NCBI GenBank assembly: GCA_035995425.1
Contig: DASYKM010000173.1
Span: 62,001 to 126,000, forward strand
Reading direction: 5' to 3'
Source: CADEED01 sp035995425
Lineage (GTDB): Bacteria > Pseudomonadota > Gammaproteobacteria > Steroidobacterales > Steroidobacteraceae
Length of the DNA: 64,000 nt
The notes under the pieces were generated by a model that saw nothing but the letters and a program-made list of their open reading frames with translations, ran no database searches and was not told where the DNA came from. The translations under genes were made by a program, and so were the position numbers. Positions within the stretch are counted from its first letter, which is position 1, and every line of letters begins with the position of its first letter. Of this stretch, positions 8,375 through 16,900 are shown one piece after another.

Positions 8375-9040
8375 CTAGGCAACGGCGGCCCCGTCGGGGA
8401 AATCGGTGTCGACAGTCTCGTGGTCAGCCCGGCGACTCGAGGGATTGGCCGCCCAGCCGCGTCCGGAGTTTTCGTGGCGGTAGACCATCGAGATCGCCTC
8501 GCCGCGGCAGGCGACTCCCAGCTTCGCGAGAATGCTGTGCACGTGATTCTTCACCGTGGAGAGACCGATGCCCAGCCGCCGCGAGATGGACTTGTTCGAC
8601 AGACCCTGTTGCATGAGCTTGAGGATTTCCATCTCGCGGGCAGTCAGGTCGTCGATGCTGGCAGTAGTTTGGATTTCGCGAACCCGGCCGGCGGCGCGGA
8701 TCGCATCGATGAGCACGGCCACGGTGCCGTCGCGTGACACGTAGCCGAGAATGCTGGAGGGCAGGCAGGCGATGATCTCGGCCGGCACTTCTGGAACGCT
8801 GAGTATTACCACGCCGCCCATTTGCGGAACGCGGGCAATGGGCATCGCCAGCGAAAAACTCTCGCCCATTGCCATGTCGATGACCACGACGCTCGGGACG
8901 AGCAGACAAGCTTGTTTGACGACTTCCTCGACCGAGGAAGCGACGCCGACGACGTCTATCCCGGCGACATCACGCAGCACTCGCTGCAGTGCGTCGCGGT
9001 ACAGCCGGACCTCACTAGCTACCATCACGCGAAAATCCAT
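8375..9040 (-). CDS. LuxR/NarL-family response regulator
   Basis: A 221-residue two-domain regulator. The N-terminal receiver domain has the phospho-accepting Asp55 in VVVIDMAMG. The C-terminal LuxR-type HTH covers about residues 150-208, with LTAREMEILKLMQQGLSNK and the recognition-helix region LSTVKNHVHSILAKLG. ATG 9040 is preceded by GGGAG. No kinase gene is adjacent. The gene is divergent from the di-haem DUF1111 oxidoreductase gene, and the shared upstream region contains repeated TTGGTCTA half-sites, so it may control that gene and itself. The C-terminal 25 residues beyond the HTH are polar and not recognised. Confidence 0.87.
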   Translation of the reverse strand: MDFRVMVASEVRLYRDALQRVLRDVAGIDVVGVASSVEEVVKQACLLVPSVVVIDMAMGESFSLAMPIARVPQMGGVVILSVPEVPAEIIACLPSSILGYVSRDGTVAVLIDAIRAAGRVREIQTTASIDDLTAREMEILKLMQQGLSNKSISRRLGIGLSTVKNHVHSILAKLGVACRGEAISMVYRHENSGRGWAANPSSRRADHETVDTDFPDGAAVA

Positions 9041-9361
9041 CGCGCTACTCCCTGGCCGTCTGGCCGCGCATTCCATGCGTGGTCCCCCAAGACCCCGATC
9101 CATTCCCTTAAGTCTTGGTCCTCGTGCAGCTTTGGTCTAGACGATCTCTTAGACCAAGTTCACTGTCAACACGAAAAGCGCAGTGCGGTAGCGCGCTCCT
9201 TCGCCGGCGTTGCTGCCGCGCGAATGTCTTCCTTATGTCTCTGGATCAAATGATCTATTCCCACGCGCGCCGAGCGGTCCCTAGACCAAACGATCCATTT
9301 TCTCCGCGGTGCCGCGGGTGCAGATTTCGCGCGGCGCGGGTTTCTGAACAGGGAGACGAAC
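9041..9361. promoter_or_regulatory. Divergent promoter region with repeated TTGGTCTA sites
   Basis: A 321-base region between the response regulator gene and the DUF1111 gene. It contains an inverted repeat TTGGTCTA (9132-9139) / TAGACCAA (9150-9157) separated by 10 bases, a further TAGACCAA at 9282-9289, 73 bases before the DUF1111 start, and a partial copy TTGGTC at 9115-9120. Identical 8-base half-sites facing each other are what a dimeric HTH regulator would need. The DUF1111 gene has its ribosome binding site AGGGAG just before its GTG. No coding sequence was recognised here. Confidence 0.55.
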
Positions 9362-10702
9362 GTGATCAATCGGAAAATTGTCGGGCCGCTTGCGGCCCTG
9401 GTCGTACTCATGTCTGCTCCGGCGGCATTCGCACAGACCGATCCTGGCTTGCAGGGCGGGGCGAGCCGGGCCGGACTGCCTCTACCTAATCTGACTGCCA
9501 ACGAGCTCACTTTTTTCGACGTAGGACGCGACGATTTCAACGAGGCCGAGGGCATCGGCGATGGCCTGGGCCCCAGGTTCAATCTCGATGGCTGCGGCGG
9601 CTGCCACTTTCAGCCGGACATCGGCGGAAGCTCGGGTGTCGTGAATCCGCAGTTCGCGATTGCCACCGCCTTCGGCGCACGCAACACGGTGCCGTCGTTC
9701 ATCACGATGAATGGGCCCATCCGCGAGGCACGCTTCAAGAGGCTGCCGAACGGCCAGCCCGACGGTGGCGTGCACGGATTGTTCGTCATCAGCCAGCGCA
9801 ATGACGGCACGGGCAATGCGTCCGGATGCAACATCCAGCAGGAGAATTTCGCGGGCGCGGTGTCCAGCAACAACGTGATCTTCCGCATTCCCACGCCGGT
9901 ATTCGGCCTGGGGTTGATCGAGCAGATCACGGATACCGAGCTCAACCGCAACTTGAGCGAGGGCGCGGCGACCAGGGCGCAGCTCGGGATCAGCGGGCGG
10001 CTCAATCACAACGGCAACGACGGGCGCGTGACGCGCTTCGGCTGGAAGGCGCAGAACATCTCGCCGCTGGTGTTCTCCGGCGAGGCGTACAACGTCGAGA
10101 TGGGCATCACGAACGAGAACTTCCAGATCGAGCGCGATGAAACGCCGGCCTGTCAGTTCGCGCAGCTGCCCAACGACGTGACCAACGTCGACGGCGCAAC
10201 GGGCCCGGACACCATCAGCGCCATCGAGAAGTTCGCCTTCTTCATGCGCTTCCTGGCGCCCCCGGTGCAGTCGACGACCACCCCGGGTGGCAACGCGTCG
10301 ATCTCCGAAGGGTTCAACTCGTTCGTCAACATCGGCTGTGCGCAATGCCATACGCAGCAGCTGCGGACCAGTAACTCGACGGTGGCGGCGCTGCGAAACC
10401 AGAACGTGCGCGCGTTCTCGGACATAGCGCTGCACAACATGGGGCCGGGGCTGGCGGACGATGTTTCGCAAGGTGAGGCGACGGGCGATGAATTCCGCAC
10501 GGCGCCGCTGTGGGGCCTCGGGCAGCGTGTGTTCTTCCTGCATGACGGACGAACCAACAATCTGCTGACGGCGATCACGGCTCACCGCAGCAACGCCAAC
10601 GGAACGTATCCCGCTTCCGAGGCGAACACAGTCGTGGATCGCTTCAACGCGTTGTCCACGACCGCGAAGCAGAACATGTTGAACTTCCTGCGCTCCCTCT
10701 GA
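9362..10702 (+). CDS. Di-haem oxidoreductase of the DUF1111 family
   Basis: A 446-residue exported protein. A signal peptide (MINRKIVGPLAALVVLMSAPAAFAQ, split here as MINRKIVGPL then a hydrophobic core ending AFAQ) precedes a mature protein with two c-type haem motifs, CGGCH (Cys78-His82) and CAQCH (Cys326-His330). The overall pattern, including LNHNGNDGRVTRFGWKAQ and TAPLWGLGQRVFFLHDGR, matches DUF1111 di-haem oxidoreductases, sometimes called thiol oxidoreductases, related to MauG/cytochrome c peroxidases. It should act in the periplasm. The start is GTG with AGGGAG upstream. Its promoter region carries repeated TTGGTCTA motifs shared with the divergent response regulator gene. Confidence 0.87.
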   Translation: MINRKIVGPLAALVVLMSAPAAFAQTDPGLQGGASRAGLPLPNLTANELTFFDVGRDDFNEAEGIGDGLGPRFNLDGCGGCHFQPDIGGSSGVVNPQFAIATAFGARNTVPSFITMNGPIREARFKRLPNGQPDGGVHGLFVISQRNDGTGNASGCNIQQENFAGAVSSNNVIFRIPTPVFGLGLIEQITDTELNRNLSEGAATRAQLGISGRLNHNGNDGRVTRFGWKAQNISPLVFSGEAYNVEMGITNENFQIERDETPACQFAQLPNDVTNVDGATGPDTISAIEKFAFFMRFLAPPVQSTTTPGGNASISEGFNSFVNIGCAQCHTQQLRTSNSTVAALRNQNVRAFSDIALHNMGPGLADDVSQGEATGDEFRTAPLWGLGQRVFFLHDGRTNNLLTAITAHRSNANGTYPASEANTVVDRFNALSTTAKQNMLNFLRSL

Positions 10703-10722
10703 GCGAGTCTCAGCACCCCCCG

Positions 10723-10746
10723 GCCGCCGCAGTTGCTTGCGGCGGC
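10723..10746. terminator. Hairpin between convergent genes
   Basis: GCCGCCGCA (10723-10731) and TGCGGCGGC (10738-10746) form a perfect 9-base-pair GC-rich stem with a 6-base loop. It lies between the stops of the DUF1111 gene and the convergent GGDEF-EAL gene. No strong T-run follows on either side, so it may be a bidirectional or RNA-stabilising hairpin rather than a textbook intrinsic terminator. Confidence 0.5.
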
Positions 10747-10760
10747 TGGGTCGGTGTCTT

Positions 10761-12680
10761 CTACAGCCGCGCCTGGCGCGCGGTGGTCTCGGCGGCGGCG
10801 ATCTCGGACTGTTCCCGGCGCCGCATCAGCGCGCCGAAGTCGCTGGCCGTCAACGGCGGACTGAAGTGAAATCCCTGGTACTGGTCGCAACCCATCGACT
10901 TCAGCGAATGCAGCTGCTCGGGGGTTTCCACGCCTTCGGCCACCACCTTGAGGCGCAGGCTGTGGGCGAGTGAAATGATTGCCTGGACGATCGACGCGTC
11001 ATCGGCACGCGTCATCAAGTCTTTCACGAAGCCACGATCGATCTTCAACTTGTCGATCGGGAAACGGCGTAGATAGCTCATGCTCGAATAGCCGGTTCCG
11101 AAGTCGTCGACGGATACCATCACGCCCATGGTATTCAACTTCTGCAGAATGCCGGTCGACTCTTCGGGGTTGGTCATGACGGCGCTCTCGGTCAGCTCGA
11201 GCTCGAGGCAGCGCGGATCGAGCCCGGCATCGTTGACGGCGCGGTGAATGACGGCGAGCAGGTCGCCCTGTCGGAACTGGGACGCGGAGACATTCACGGC
11301 GACCCGCAACGGCGGGAAACCTTCGCGCTGCCATTCCCGGCATTGACGGCAGGCCTCGCGCAGCACCCATTCGCCGATGGCGTTGATGAGGCCGCATTCC
11401 TCCGCGAGCGGGATGAAGTCTTCGGGCATGACGATGCCGCGTTCCGGATGCCGCCAGCGGATGAGCGCTTCGGCGCTGTGAAAATAGTCGGTCGCGGTGT
11501 CCACCTTCGGCTGGTAGTACAGCTCGAATTCCTGGTTCTCGAGTGCGGTGTGCAAGTCGCTCTCGAGCCGCACGCGTTCGCGCGTGGCCGTGTCCATGCC
11601 TGGCTCGAAGAACTGCAGATTGTTGCGGCCGCGCTGCTTGGCGCAATACATCGCGGCATCGGCATGGGCGATGAGATTCTCGGACGAGGTGCCATCGGTG
11701 GGATAGAACGCGATGCCAACGCTGGTGGAGATGTGCAGGTCGACTCCGGAAATCCGGATCGGCGCCCTCAAGGTGTCGATCGCGCGTTGCGCAACACCTT
11801 CCGCGTCCGAACGATGCGCCGCGGTGCCGAGCACCAGCACGAATTCGTCGCCACCGACCCGCGCGACGGTGTCGATCTTCTTGACGATGCCTTGAAGGCG
11901 CTGCGCGAACTTGTTGAGCAGTTCGTCGCCGGCGCGATGACCGAGCGAATCGTTGATGAACTTGAAGCGGTCCAGGTCCAGGACCAGGACCGCGAAGCGA
12001 TGCGCGTCGCGCTCGGCATGAACGATGGCCTGTTCGAGGCGGTCGTCGAGCAGCACGCGGTTGGGCAGGCCGGTCAGCGCATCATGCGTCGCCAGGTGAC
12101 GCAGCTGATGATTGGCCGCCTCCAATCCCATGGTGCGGACCGCGACCATGTGTTCCAGGGATTGAACCTGGCGTCGAACCACCTGCGAGTCGTGCCATTT
12201 GCGGGTGAGTGCGCTCGCGCACTGCAGGACTTCGATGGGTTCGAATGGCTTCTTCAATACCAGTAGTTTGTCCGAATGTCCGAGCCGTTCGATGAAATCG
12301 GCCCAGTCATAATCCGAGTGCGCGGAGCAGATCACTACCTGGACGTCCGCATCCACGGCCCACAGGCGCTCGATGGTTTCCAGTCCATCCCAGCCGGGAG
12401 GCATGCGCATGTCGATGAAGGCCAGCGCGAACGGCTTGCGGTCCGCCACGGCGCGTGCCGCGAGCTTCACTCCCTGTTCGCCCTGTTGGGCGAAATGCAA
12501 TTCGAACGAAGGCTGCGTCACGGCGACATCGCTTTCACCGAACAGGATCTTTTCCGCCATCGTCATGCCGGTGGACACGGCCGGTTCGCGGGCGAGGATC
12601 TTCTCGAAATCCTGGTGAATCGCCGGGTTGTCATCGATGACGAGGATGCGGCCGTTGATGCATTCGGCGGGGTCATTCAT
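10761..12680 (-). CDS. Response regulator with GGDEF and EAL domains (c-di-GMP enzyme)
   Basis: A 639-residue cytoplasmic protein. The receiver domain (about residues 10-155) has acidic residues in ILVIDDNPA and phospho-acceptor Asp90 in FIDMRMPPGWDG, with an insertion of about 30 residues in its N-terminal half. The GGDEF domain (about 195-355) has the intact motif GGDEF at 276-280; the inhibitory I-site reads KKID instead of RxxD, so product inhibition may be absent. The EAL domain (about 375-620) has EAL at 404-406, NVSASQF, ELELTESAVM, VDDFGTGYSS and the C-terminal EGVET. Both synthesis and hydrolysis of c-di-GMP look possible. ATG 12680 was chosen over a start at 12743. It is divergent from an MHYT-domain kinase gene, its likely partner. 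Confidence 0.9.
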   Translation of the reverse strand: MNDPAECINGRILVIDDNPAIHQDFEKILAREPAVSTGMTMAEKILFGESDVAVTQPSFELHFAQQGEQGVKLAARAVADRKPFALAFIDMRMPPGWDGLETIERLWAVDADVQVVICSAHSDYDWADFIERLGHSDKLLVLKKPFEPIEVLQCASALTRKWHDSQVVRRQVQSLEHMVAVRTMGLEAANHQLRHLATHDALTGLPNRVLLDDRLEQAIVHAERDAHRFAVLVLDLDRFKFINDSLGHRAGDELLNKFAQRLQGIVKKIDTVARVGGDEFVLVLGTAAHRSDAEGVAQRAIDTLRAPIRISGVDLHISTSVGIAFYPTDGTSSENLIAHADAAMYCAKQRGRNNLQFFEPGMDTATRERVRLESDLHTALENQEFELYYQPKVDTATDYFHSAEALIRWRHPERGIVMPEDFIPLAEECGLINAIGEWVLREACRQCREWQREGFPPLRVAVNVSASQFRQGDLLAVIHRAVNDAGLDPRCLELELTESAVMTNPEESTGILQKLNTMGVMVSVDDFGTGYSSMSYLRRFPIDKLKIDRGFVKDLMTRADDASIVQAIISLAHSLRLKVVAEGVETPEQLHSLKSMGCDQYQGFHFSPPLTASDFGALMRRREQSEIAAAETTARQARL

Positions 12681-12816
12681 TGCCGGCTGTCTCCGTTGGA
12701 TGCGCCGTGGCGGGCGGGAATATGTACAACGTGAAACCCACACGGCACGTGACGTCAGAATTGTTAGCCGCTTAACACTAGCGGTTTCTCCGAGAGGCTA
12801 CCGTTAAGCCCTTCAC

Positions 12817-14835
12817 ATGGAAGCAAATTACAACTCCTGGCTGGTCGCGCTTTCCATCGTTGTCGCGATGGTGGTCGCCTATACGGCACTCAAGCTCGCC
12901 GCTCGCGTCGCCGAGGCCGGCCGCTCGGGCGGAAGGCTCTGGCTGCTCGGCGGTGCCGCCGCGATGGGCATGGGCATCTGGTCGATGCATTTCGTCGGCA
13001 TGCTGGCGTACTCGGTGGCGATCCCGCTGCGTTACAGCGTCTTCAAGACGCTGCTGTCGCTGGCGATCGCGATGGTCACCTCGGGCTTCGCGCTGGCGAT
13101 CGCCAGCCGCTCGCGCCTCAGCCTCGCGCGACTCGCGGTCGGCTCGGTGGTCATGGGTGCCGGTATCTGCGCGATGCATTACTCGGGAATGTCCGCGATC
13201 CAGATCGTGCCGATCATCACGTACCAGCCGATGCTGGTGCTGGCATCCATCGCCATCGCGGTTGGCGCCTCGTTCGCCGCGCTGTGGCTGGCATTCAATC
13301 TGCGCAACGGCCAATCTACCTACATCGCGCTGGCGCGCGGCGGCGCCGCCGTGGTCATGGGCCTCGCCATCAGCGGAATGCACTACACCGCGATGGCCGC
13401 CTCGAAGCTCGCGGTCGGCGCCTACTGTTTCGGTGGGGCGGCGTTCGACAACAACTGGCTCGCGGTCACCATCGGCCTGGTGGCGCTCGGCGTGCTCGCG
13501 CTCACGTTGATCACCGCGGTGTACGACGCGCACCTGGTTTCGCAGACGCGGCAGGATGCCGTGCGGCTCGAGCAGGTCAACGCGGCCCTGCAGCACGGCA
13601 AAAATCTTCTGGCACTCGCCACGCGCGCTGCCGGGATCTCGTCCTGGGAGCTAGACATCGCGACGCGCAAGACCTTGTGGACCGAGAATGAAATCGAGTC
13701 CCTGCGGATCGCCGGGGTGGACACCCGCGCGCAGCCCGACGCGCTGATGACACTCACGCATTCCGCCGACCGCTCGATCATGTTCGACGCGATCAGCGAC
13801 GCCATGGCGAAAAACGAGGAAGTGTGCGCATTCCGCTTTCGCGTGATGACGCCCGCCGGCAATGCCATTCACCTCGAGGCGCATGCGCGTATTTTCTGCG
13901 ACGCCGCCGGCAAGCCTGAACGGATTCTCGGCGTCTCCTGGGATGTCACCAACCAGGTGCTGCAGGAGGAACGCAAGCGCGATCTTCAGTCGCAGCTGCG
14001 CGATGCATCGCGCGACGCCGGCATGGCCGAGGTCGCGACCGGTGTGCTGCACAGCGTCGGCAACGTTCTGAACAGCCTCGGTGTGTCCGCATCGCTGATG
14101 CAGACGCAGCTGCGTGACTCGCGGGTCGGCAACGTGCAGCGTATCGCCTCCTTGCTGAGCGAGCAGGGCAGTGATCTCGCCGGTTTCCTGGAAAACGACC
14201 CGCGCGGGCGGCAGTTGCCTACCTACCTCGTGCAACTCGGCGAGAATCTCCTCGGCGAGAATCAGCGCCTGCAGGCCGAGGCCGCCGCGATCGCGGCTCA
14301 CGTCGGCCACATACGCAACATCGTGGCCGCGCAGCAGACCTACGCGCGTCGCGGCGGCGTCACCGAGGCGATCGACATCGCCGAGATCCTCGACAGCGCC
14401 GTCGCCATTCATTTCGCGGACATGACCGATGTAACGGTCAAGCGTGAGTACGAGCCCATGACGCCGCTGACGCTGGACCGGCACAAGCTGATCCAGATCC
14501 TTGGCAATCTCCTGAGCAATGCGCGGCACGCGCTGAAGGATCTCGCCGAAGGCCGCCGCCTGCTCACGTTGAGAGTGCGACAGCAGAATGCCGATAGCGC
14601 GGTGATCGAAGTACAGGATTCGGGCGTGGGAATCGCTCCCGAGGTTCTTCAGCGCCTGTTCGAATTTGGTTTCACGACAAAAAGGGACGGCCACGGATTC
14701 GGGCTGCACACCAGCGCCATCCTCGCCAAGGAACTGGCGGGCGAGCTGTCGGCATCGAGTGACGGCGCGGGGCGTGGAGCGCGCTTCGTGCTGCGCTTGC
14801 CAAGTGTCGCCGCGGAAATGAAGCGGCAAGCCTGA
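12817..14835 (+). CDS. MHYT-domain membrane histidine kinase with PAS domain
   Basis: A 672-residue membrane sensor. Seven hydrophobic helices contain three MHYT-type motifs, MHFVGM (57-62), MHYSGM (120-125) and MHYTAM (188-193), which in this family are proposed to bind copper and sense O2, CO or NO. A coiled linker and a PAS-like domain (about 265-385) follow. Next comes an unusual dimerisation helix with GVLHSVGNVLNSLG (His412 as the probable phosphorylation site), and a HATPase domain with N-box NLLSNARHAL and DSGVGI and GFGLHTSAILAKEL. No receiver domain is attached. The divergent REC-GGDEF-EAL gene starts 136 bases away and is the obvious candidate target. Confidence 0.87.
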   Translation: MEANYNSWLVALSIVVAMVVAYTALKLAARVAEAGRSGGRLWLLGGAAAMGMGIWSMHFVGMLAYSVAIPLRYSVFKTLLSLAIAMVTSGFALAIASRSRLSLARLAVGSVVMGAGICAMHYSGMSAIQIVPIITYQPMLVLASIAIAVGASFAALWLAFNLRNGQSTYIALARGGAAVVMGLAISGMHYTAMAASKLAVGAYCFGGAAFDNNWLAVTIGLVALGVLALTLITAVYDAHLVSQTRQDAVRLEQVNAALQHGKNLLALATRAAGISSWELDIATRKTLWTENEIESLRIAGVDTRAQPDALMTLTHSADRSIMFDAISDAMAKNEEVCAFRFRVMTPAGNAIHLEAHARIFCDAAGKPERILGVSWDVTNQVLQEERKRDLQSQLRDASRDAGMAEVATGVLHSVGNVLNSLGVSASLMQTQLRDSRVGNVQRIASLLSEQGSDLAGFLENDPRGRQLPTYLVQLGENLLGENQRLQAEAAAIAAHVGHIRNIVAAQQTYARRGGVTEAIDIAEILDSAVAIHFADMTDVTVKREYEPMTPLTLDRHKLIQILGNLLSNARHALKDLAEGRRLLTLRVRQQNADSAVIEVQDSGVGIAPEVLQRLFEFGFTTKRDGHGFGLHTSAILAKELAGELSASSDGAGRGARFVLRLPSVAAEMKRQA

Positions 14836-14988
14836 GAAAGGGCGACTTTGCGTCGCGTTGTCCGACACGCAGGCGGGAGGAGGCGCGCTTCGTCAGCGAA
14901 CTCTGAAATCGCGAACTGCCCGCTCTCCACGATCGACCAAGTAGGCGCCGACATTTGCAGGCGTGAGTTTGCGTTTTACTGGCTGCCA

Positions 14989-15507
14989 ATGAACTACGCG
15001 AAGTATTGCGGCCCCCGAAGAACGCTTCACGCGTTGGATGCGAGTGAAATCCCGCCGCTGGGCGCGCACCTCATCACTCCCTGGCTGGGCTACACCCACC
15101 ATGGCATCTACATTGGCGACGGCCGGGTGGTCCAGTACGGCGCGCTGAAGTACGACATCATTCGCAAACCGGTTGAAGAGGTGTCGCTGGAAGATTTCGC
15201 GCAGGGCCGTGCGGTGTTTGTCGTGCGGCATGCCGAGGCCTGCATCGACGCGCAAAAGGCCATCGATCGCGCCCGCTCGCGCCTCGGTGAAAAGCGCTAT
15301 CGCCTCCTCACCAACAACTGCGAGCATTTCGTCGAGTGGTGCCTGCACGACGAGCATCGCAGCTTCGAGGTCGAGACCGCGCTCAACTTTCCGCGCTGGT
15401 TCGGCGAGCGGGTGGTGGCGGCGGTGGCGCGCTTCGCCAGTAGTGAATTCCGCACGAGCGTCTTTGCCCGCGCGAAGAGTCCCGGGCCGCGAGAGCCGGA
15501 CAAATAA
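14989..15507 (+). CDS. LRAT-domain (NlpC/P60-like) protein
   Basis: A 172-residue soluble protein. LGAHLITPWLGYTHHGIYIG (residues 24-43) and NNCEHFVEWC (109-118) match the lecithin:retinol acyltransferase (LRAT) domain, a circularly permuted NlpC/P60 fold with a His and the Cys of NCEHF (Cys111) as catalytic residues. Bacterial members may act on lipids or peptides by acyl transfer or hydrolysis, but their substrates are mostly unknown. No signal peptide is visible. The start is uncertain: ATG 14989 gives a clean domain boundary, and an in-frame extension back to 14848 is possible but looks untranslated. It lies after the MHYT kinase and is convergent with the LysR-type gene. Confidence 0.75.
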   Translation: MNYAKYCGPRRTLHALDASEIPPLGAHLITPWLGYTHHGIYIGDGRVVQYGALKYDIIRKPVEEVSLEDFAQGRAVFVVRHAEACIDAQKAIDRARSRLGEKRYRLLTNNCEHFVEWCLHDEHRSFEVETALNFPRWFGERVVAAVARFASSEFRTSVFARAKSPGPREPDK

Positions 15508-15527
15508 AAGGGGACATTCCTGATTTC

Positions 15528-16787
15528 CTAGCGACCTGCAGCAAGCTTGCGCGGCAACACGCCGCGCACCGCGTGCGATGCGGCCGCTGCGCGCGCACTG
15601 CGGCGCAGGATCTCCAGCAACCGTTGCTGTGTGCTGGTCGGGTGCCAGTCGCGGCGCAGCGTGAGGCCGATCGGCCGCACGACCTTGCCAGCCGGATGCG
15701 GCAATGCCACCAGCAGCCCGGCCTGCATCTCGTAGTGGATCTGATGCGCCGACAGCAACATGATGCGATCGCTCTCGAGCAGGAACGCGCGTGCCGCCGC
15801 CAGCGAATTGCACTCGAGCGGCGGGCTTGGCATCTCGAGCCCGGTCGATGCCAGCAATGCGTTGAAATGCACGCGCAACGGCGAGCCCACGCGCGGCGCG
15901 ATCCACTGGAATTTTCGCAGGGCGGTCGCGGTGAAACGCCGGCGCCGCGCCAGCGGATGTTCGGCCCGCACGACGATGGCCAGCGGATCGTCGAAGAGAT
16001 GCTCCTGTACCACGTCGGAGGCGGGCGCCGGGTCGCGCAATGCGCCGATGAGCACATCCGACTCGCCGACCCGCAGTCCGGACAGCAGGTGCTCGTAAGT
16101 GCCGTCGATGATCGCGACACCATGCCGCGGATGTTCCTGCGTGAACTCGAGCAGCGCCGCCGGCAGTAGATAGCTGCGCGCGAGCGGCAGGGCGCTGATG
16201 ACGGTGCGCCCCGACTCGCCACCGCTCAGCGCGTGCACCTCGGCGCGCGCCTGCTCGATCTCGGCGAAGGCGAGGCGCGCGCGACGCGCCAGCCGTTCCG
16301 CTTCGCGCGTCGGCGTGATCCCGAAACTCGTCTCCTCGAACAGCGGCACGCCCAGCAGGCGCTCGAGCTCGCGCGCCGAGCGGTGGATCGTCGGCTGCGA
16401 CACTTGGCGCGCGCGGGCGGCGACGCTGAAGTTTCCATGCTCGACGACCGCGCCCAGCGCATCGAGCTGTCGCGATCGCACCAGCCGTTCCACATCGGCG
16501 CCGGGCCCGGCGGCGGCGCTGCGCGCGACCTCGGCCAGCGCCTCGCGCAACTGGCCAAGTGAGCGCTCGATGCGCGCGAGACAGATCTCCCCGGCACGAG
16601 TCAGGGAGACGCCCGTGCTACGCCGCAACAATAGCGGTGCGCCGAAATGGCGTTCGAGCCCGGCAATGGCCTGCGTGACCGCCGGTTGTGAGATGTGCAC
16701 CGAACGCGCGGCCGCACTGACGCTGCCGAGGCGCGCGACTTCGCGAAATGTGTGCAGGTGCCGGAGGTTGGCGTGCATGGCCTGCAT
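15528..16787 (-). CDS. LysR-type regulator with two tandem HTH domains
   Basis: A 419-residue regulator, about 100 residues longer than usual for LysR proteins (about 300). The extra length is a second winged HTH. HTH 1 (about residues 8-66) reads SVSAAARSVHISQPAVTQAI, and HTH 2 (about 107-165) reads NFSVAARARQVSQPTIHRSA followed by RELERLLGVPLFEE. Both retain the ARxxxxSQPxxxxxxxxLE pattern. A normal effector-binding domain follows (about 190-395). The gene is divergent from the protocatechuate operon, so it is the likely regulator responding to protocatechuate or a pathway intermediate, comparable in role to LigR. ATG 16787 or ATG 16778 could be the start. Confidence 0.85.
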   Translation of the reverse strand: MQAMHANLRHLHTFREVARLGSVSAAARSVHISQPAVTQAIAGLERHFGAPLLLRRSTGVSLTRAGEICLARIERSLGQLREALAEVARSAAAGPGADVERLVRSRQLDALGAVVEHGNFSVAARARQVSQPTIHRSARELERLLGVPLFEETSFGITPTREAERLARRARLAFAEIEQARAEVHALSGGESGRTVISALPLARSYLLPAALLEFTQEHPRHGVAIIDGTYEHLLSGLRVGESDVLIGALRDPAPASDVVQEHLFDDPLAIVVRAEHPLARRRRFTATALRKFQWIAPRVGSPLRVHFNALLASTGLEMPSPPLECNSLAAARAFLLESDRIMLLSAHQIHYEMQAGLLVALPHPAGKVVRPIGLTLRRDWHPTSTQQRLLEILRRSARAAAASHAVRGVLPRKLAAGR

Positions 16788-16807
16788 CGTAGGAAGCCAG
16801 CGGGTCT

Positions 16808-16822
16808 ATAGCAATTACTTAT
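16808..16822. promoter_or_regulatory. Candidate LysR-type operator (ATA-N9-TAT)
   Basis: ATA at 16808-16810 and TAT at 16820-16822, separated by nine bases in the A/T-rich stretch ATAGCAATTACTTAT, fit the LysR-box rule T-N11-A with a partial dyad. The site lies between the divergent regulator and the ligK start and is the only A/T-rich patch in that 113-base gap. It is a plausible binding site for the tandem-HTH regulator. The match is short, so chance cannot be excluded. Confidence 0.45.
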
Positions 16823-16900
16823 GGCGATGTCCGATTTCCGATTGGCAACACCGCGCGGCGCGGGCGGAGAATGCCCGCTGTCGGCAAGGGGGGCGGGCGG

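Noticed and set aside
12771..12808. CTTAAC...GTTAAG inverted repeat between the c-di-GMP gene and the MHYT kinase gene
   Set aside because: Arms of six bases with a long spacer are too weak to call an operator or terminator.
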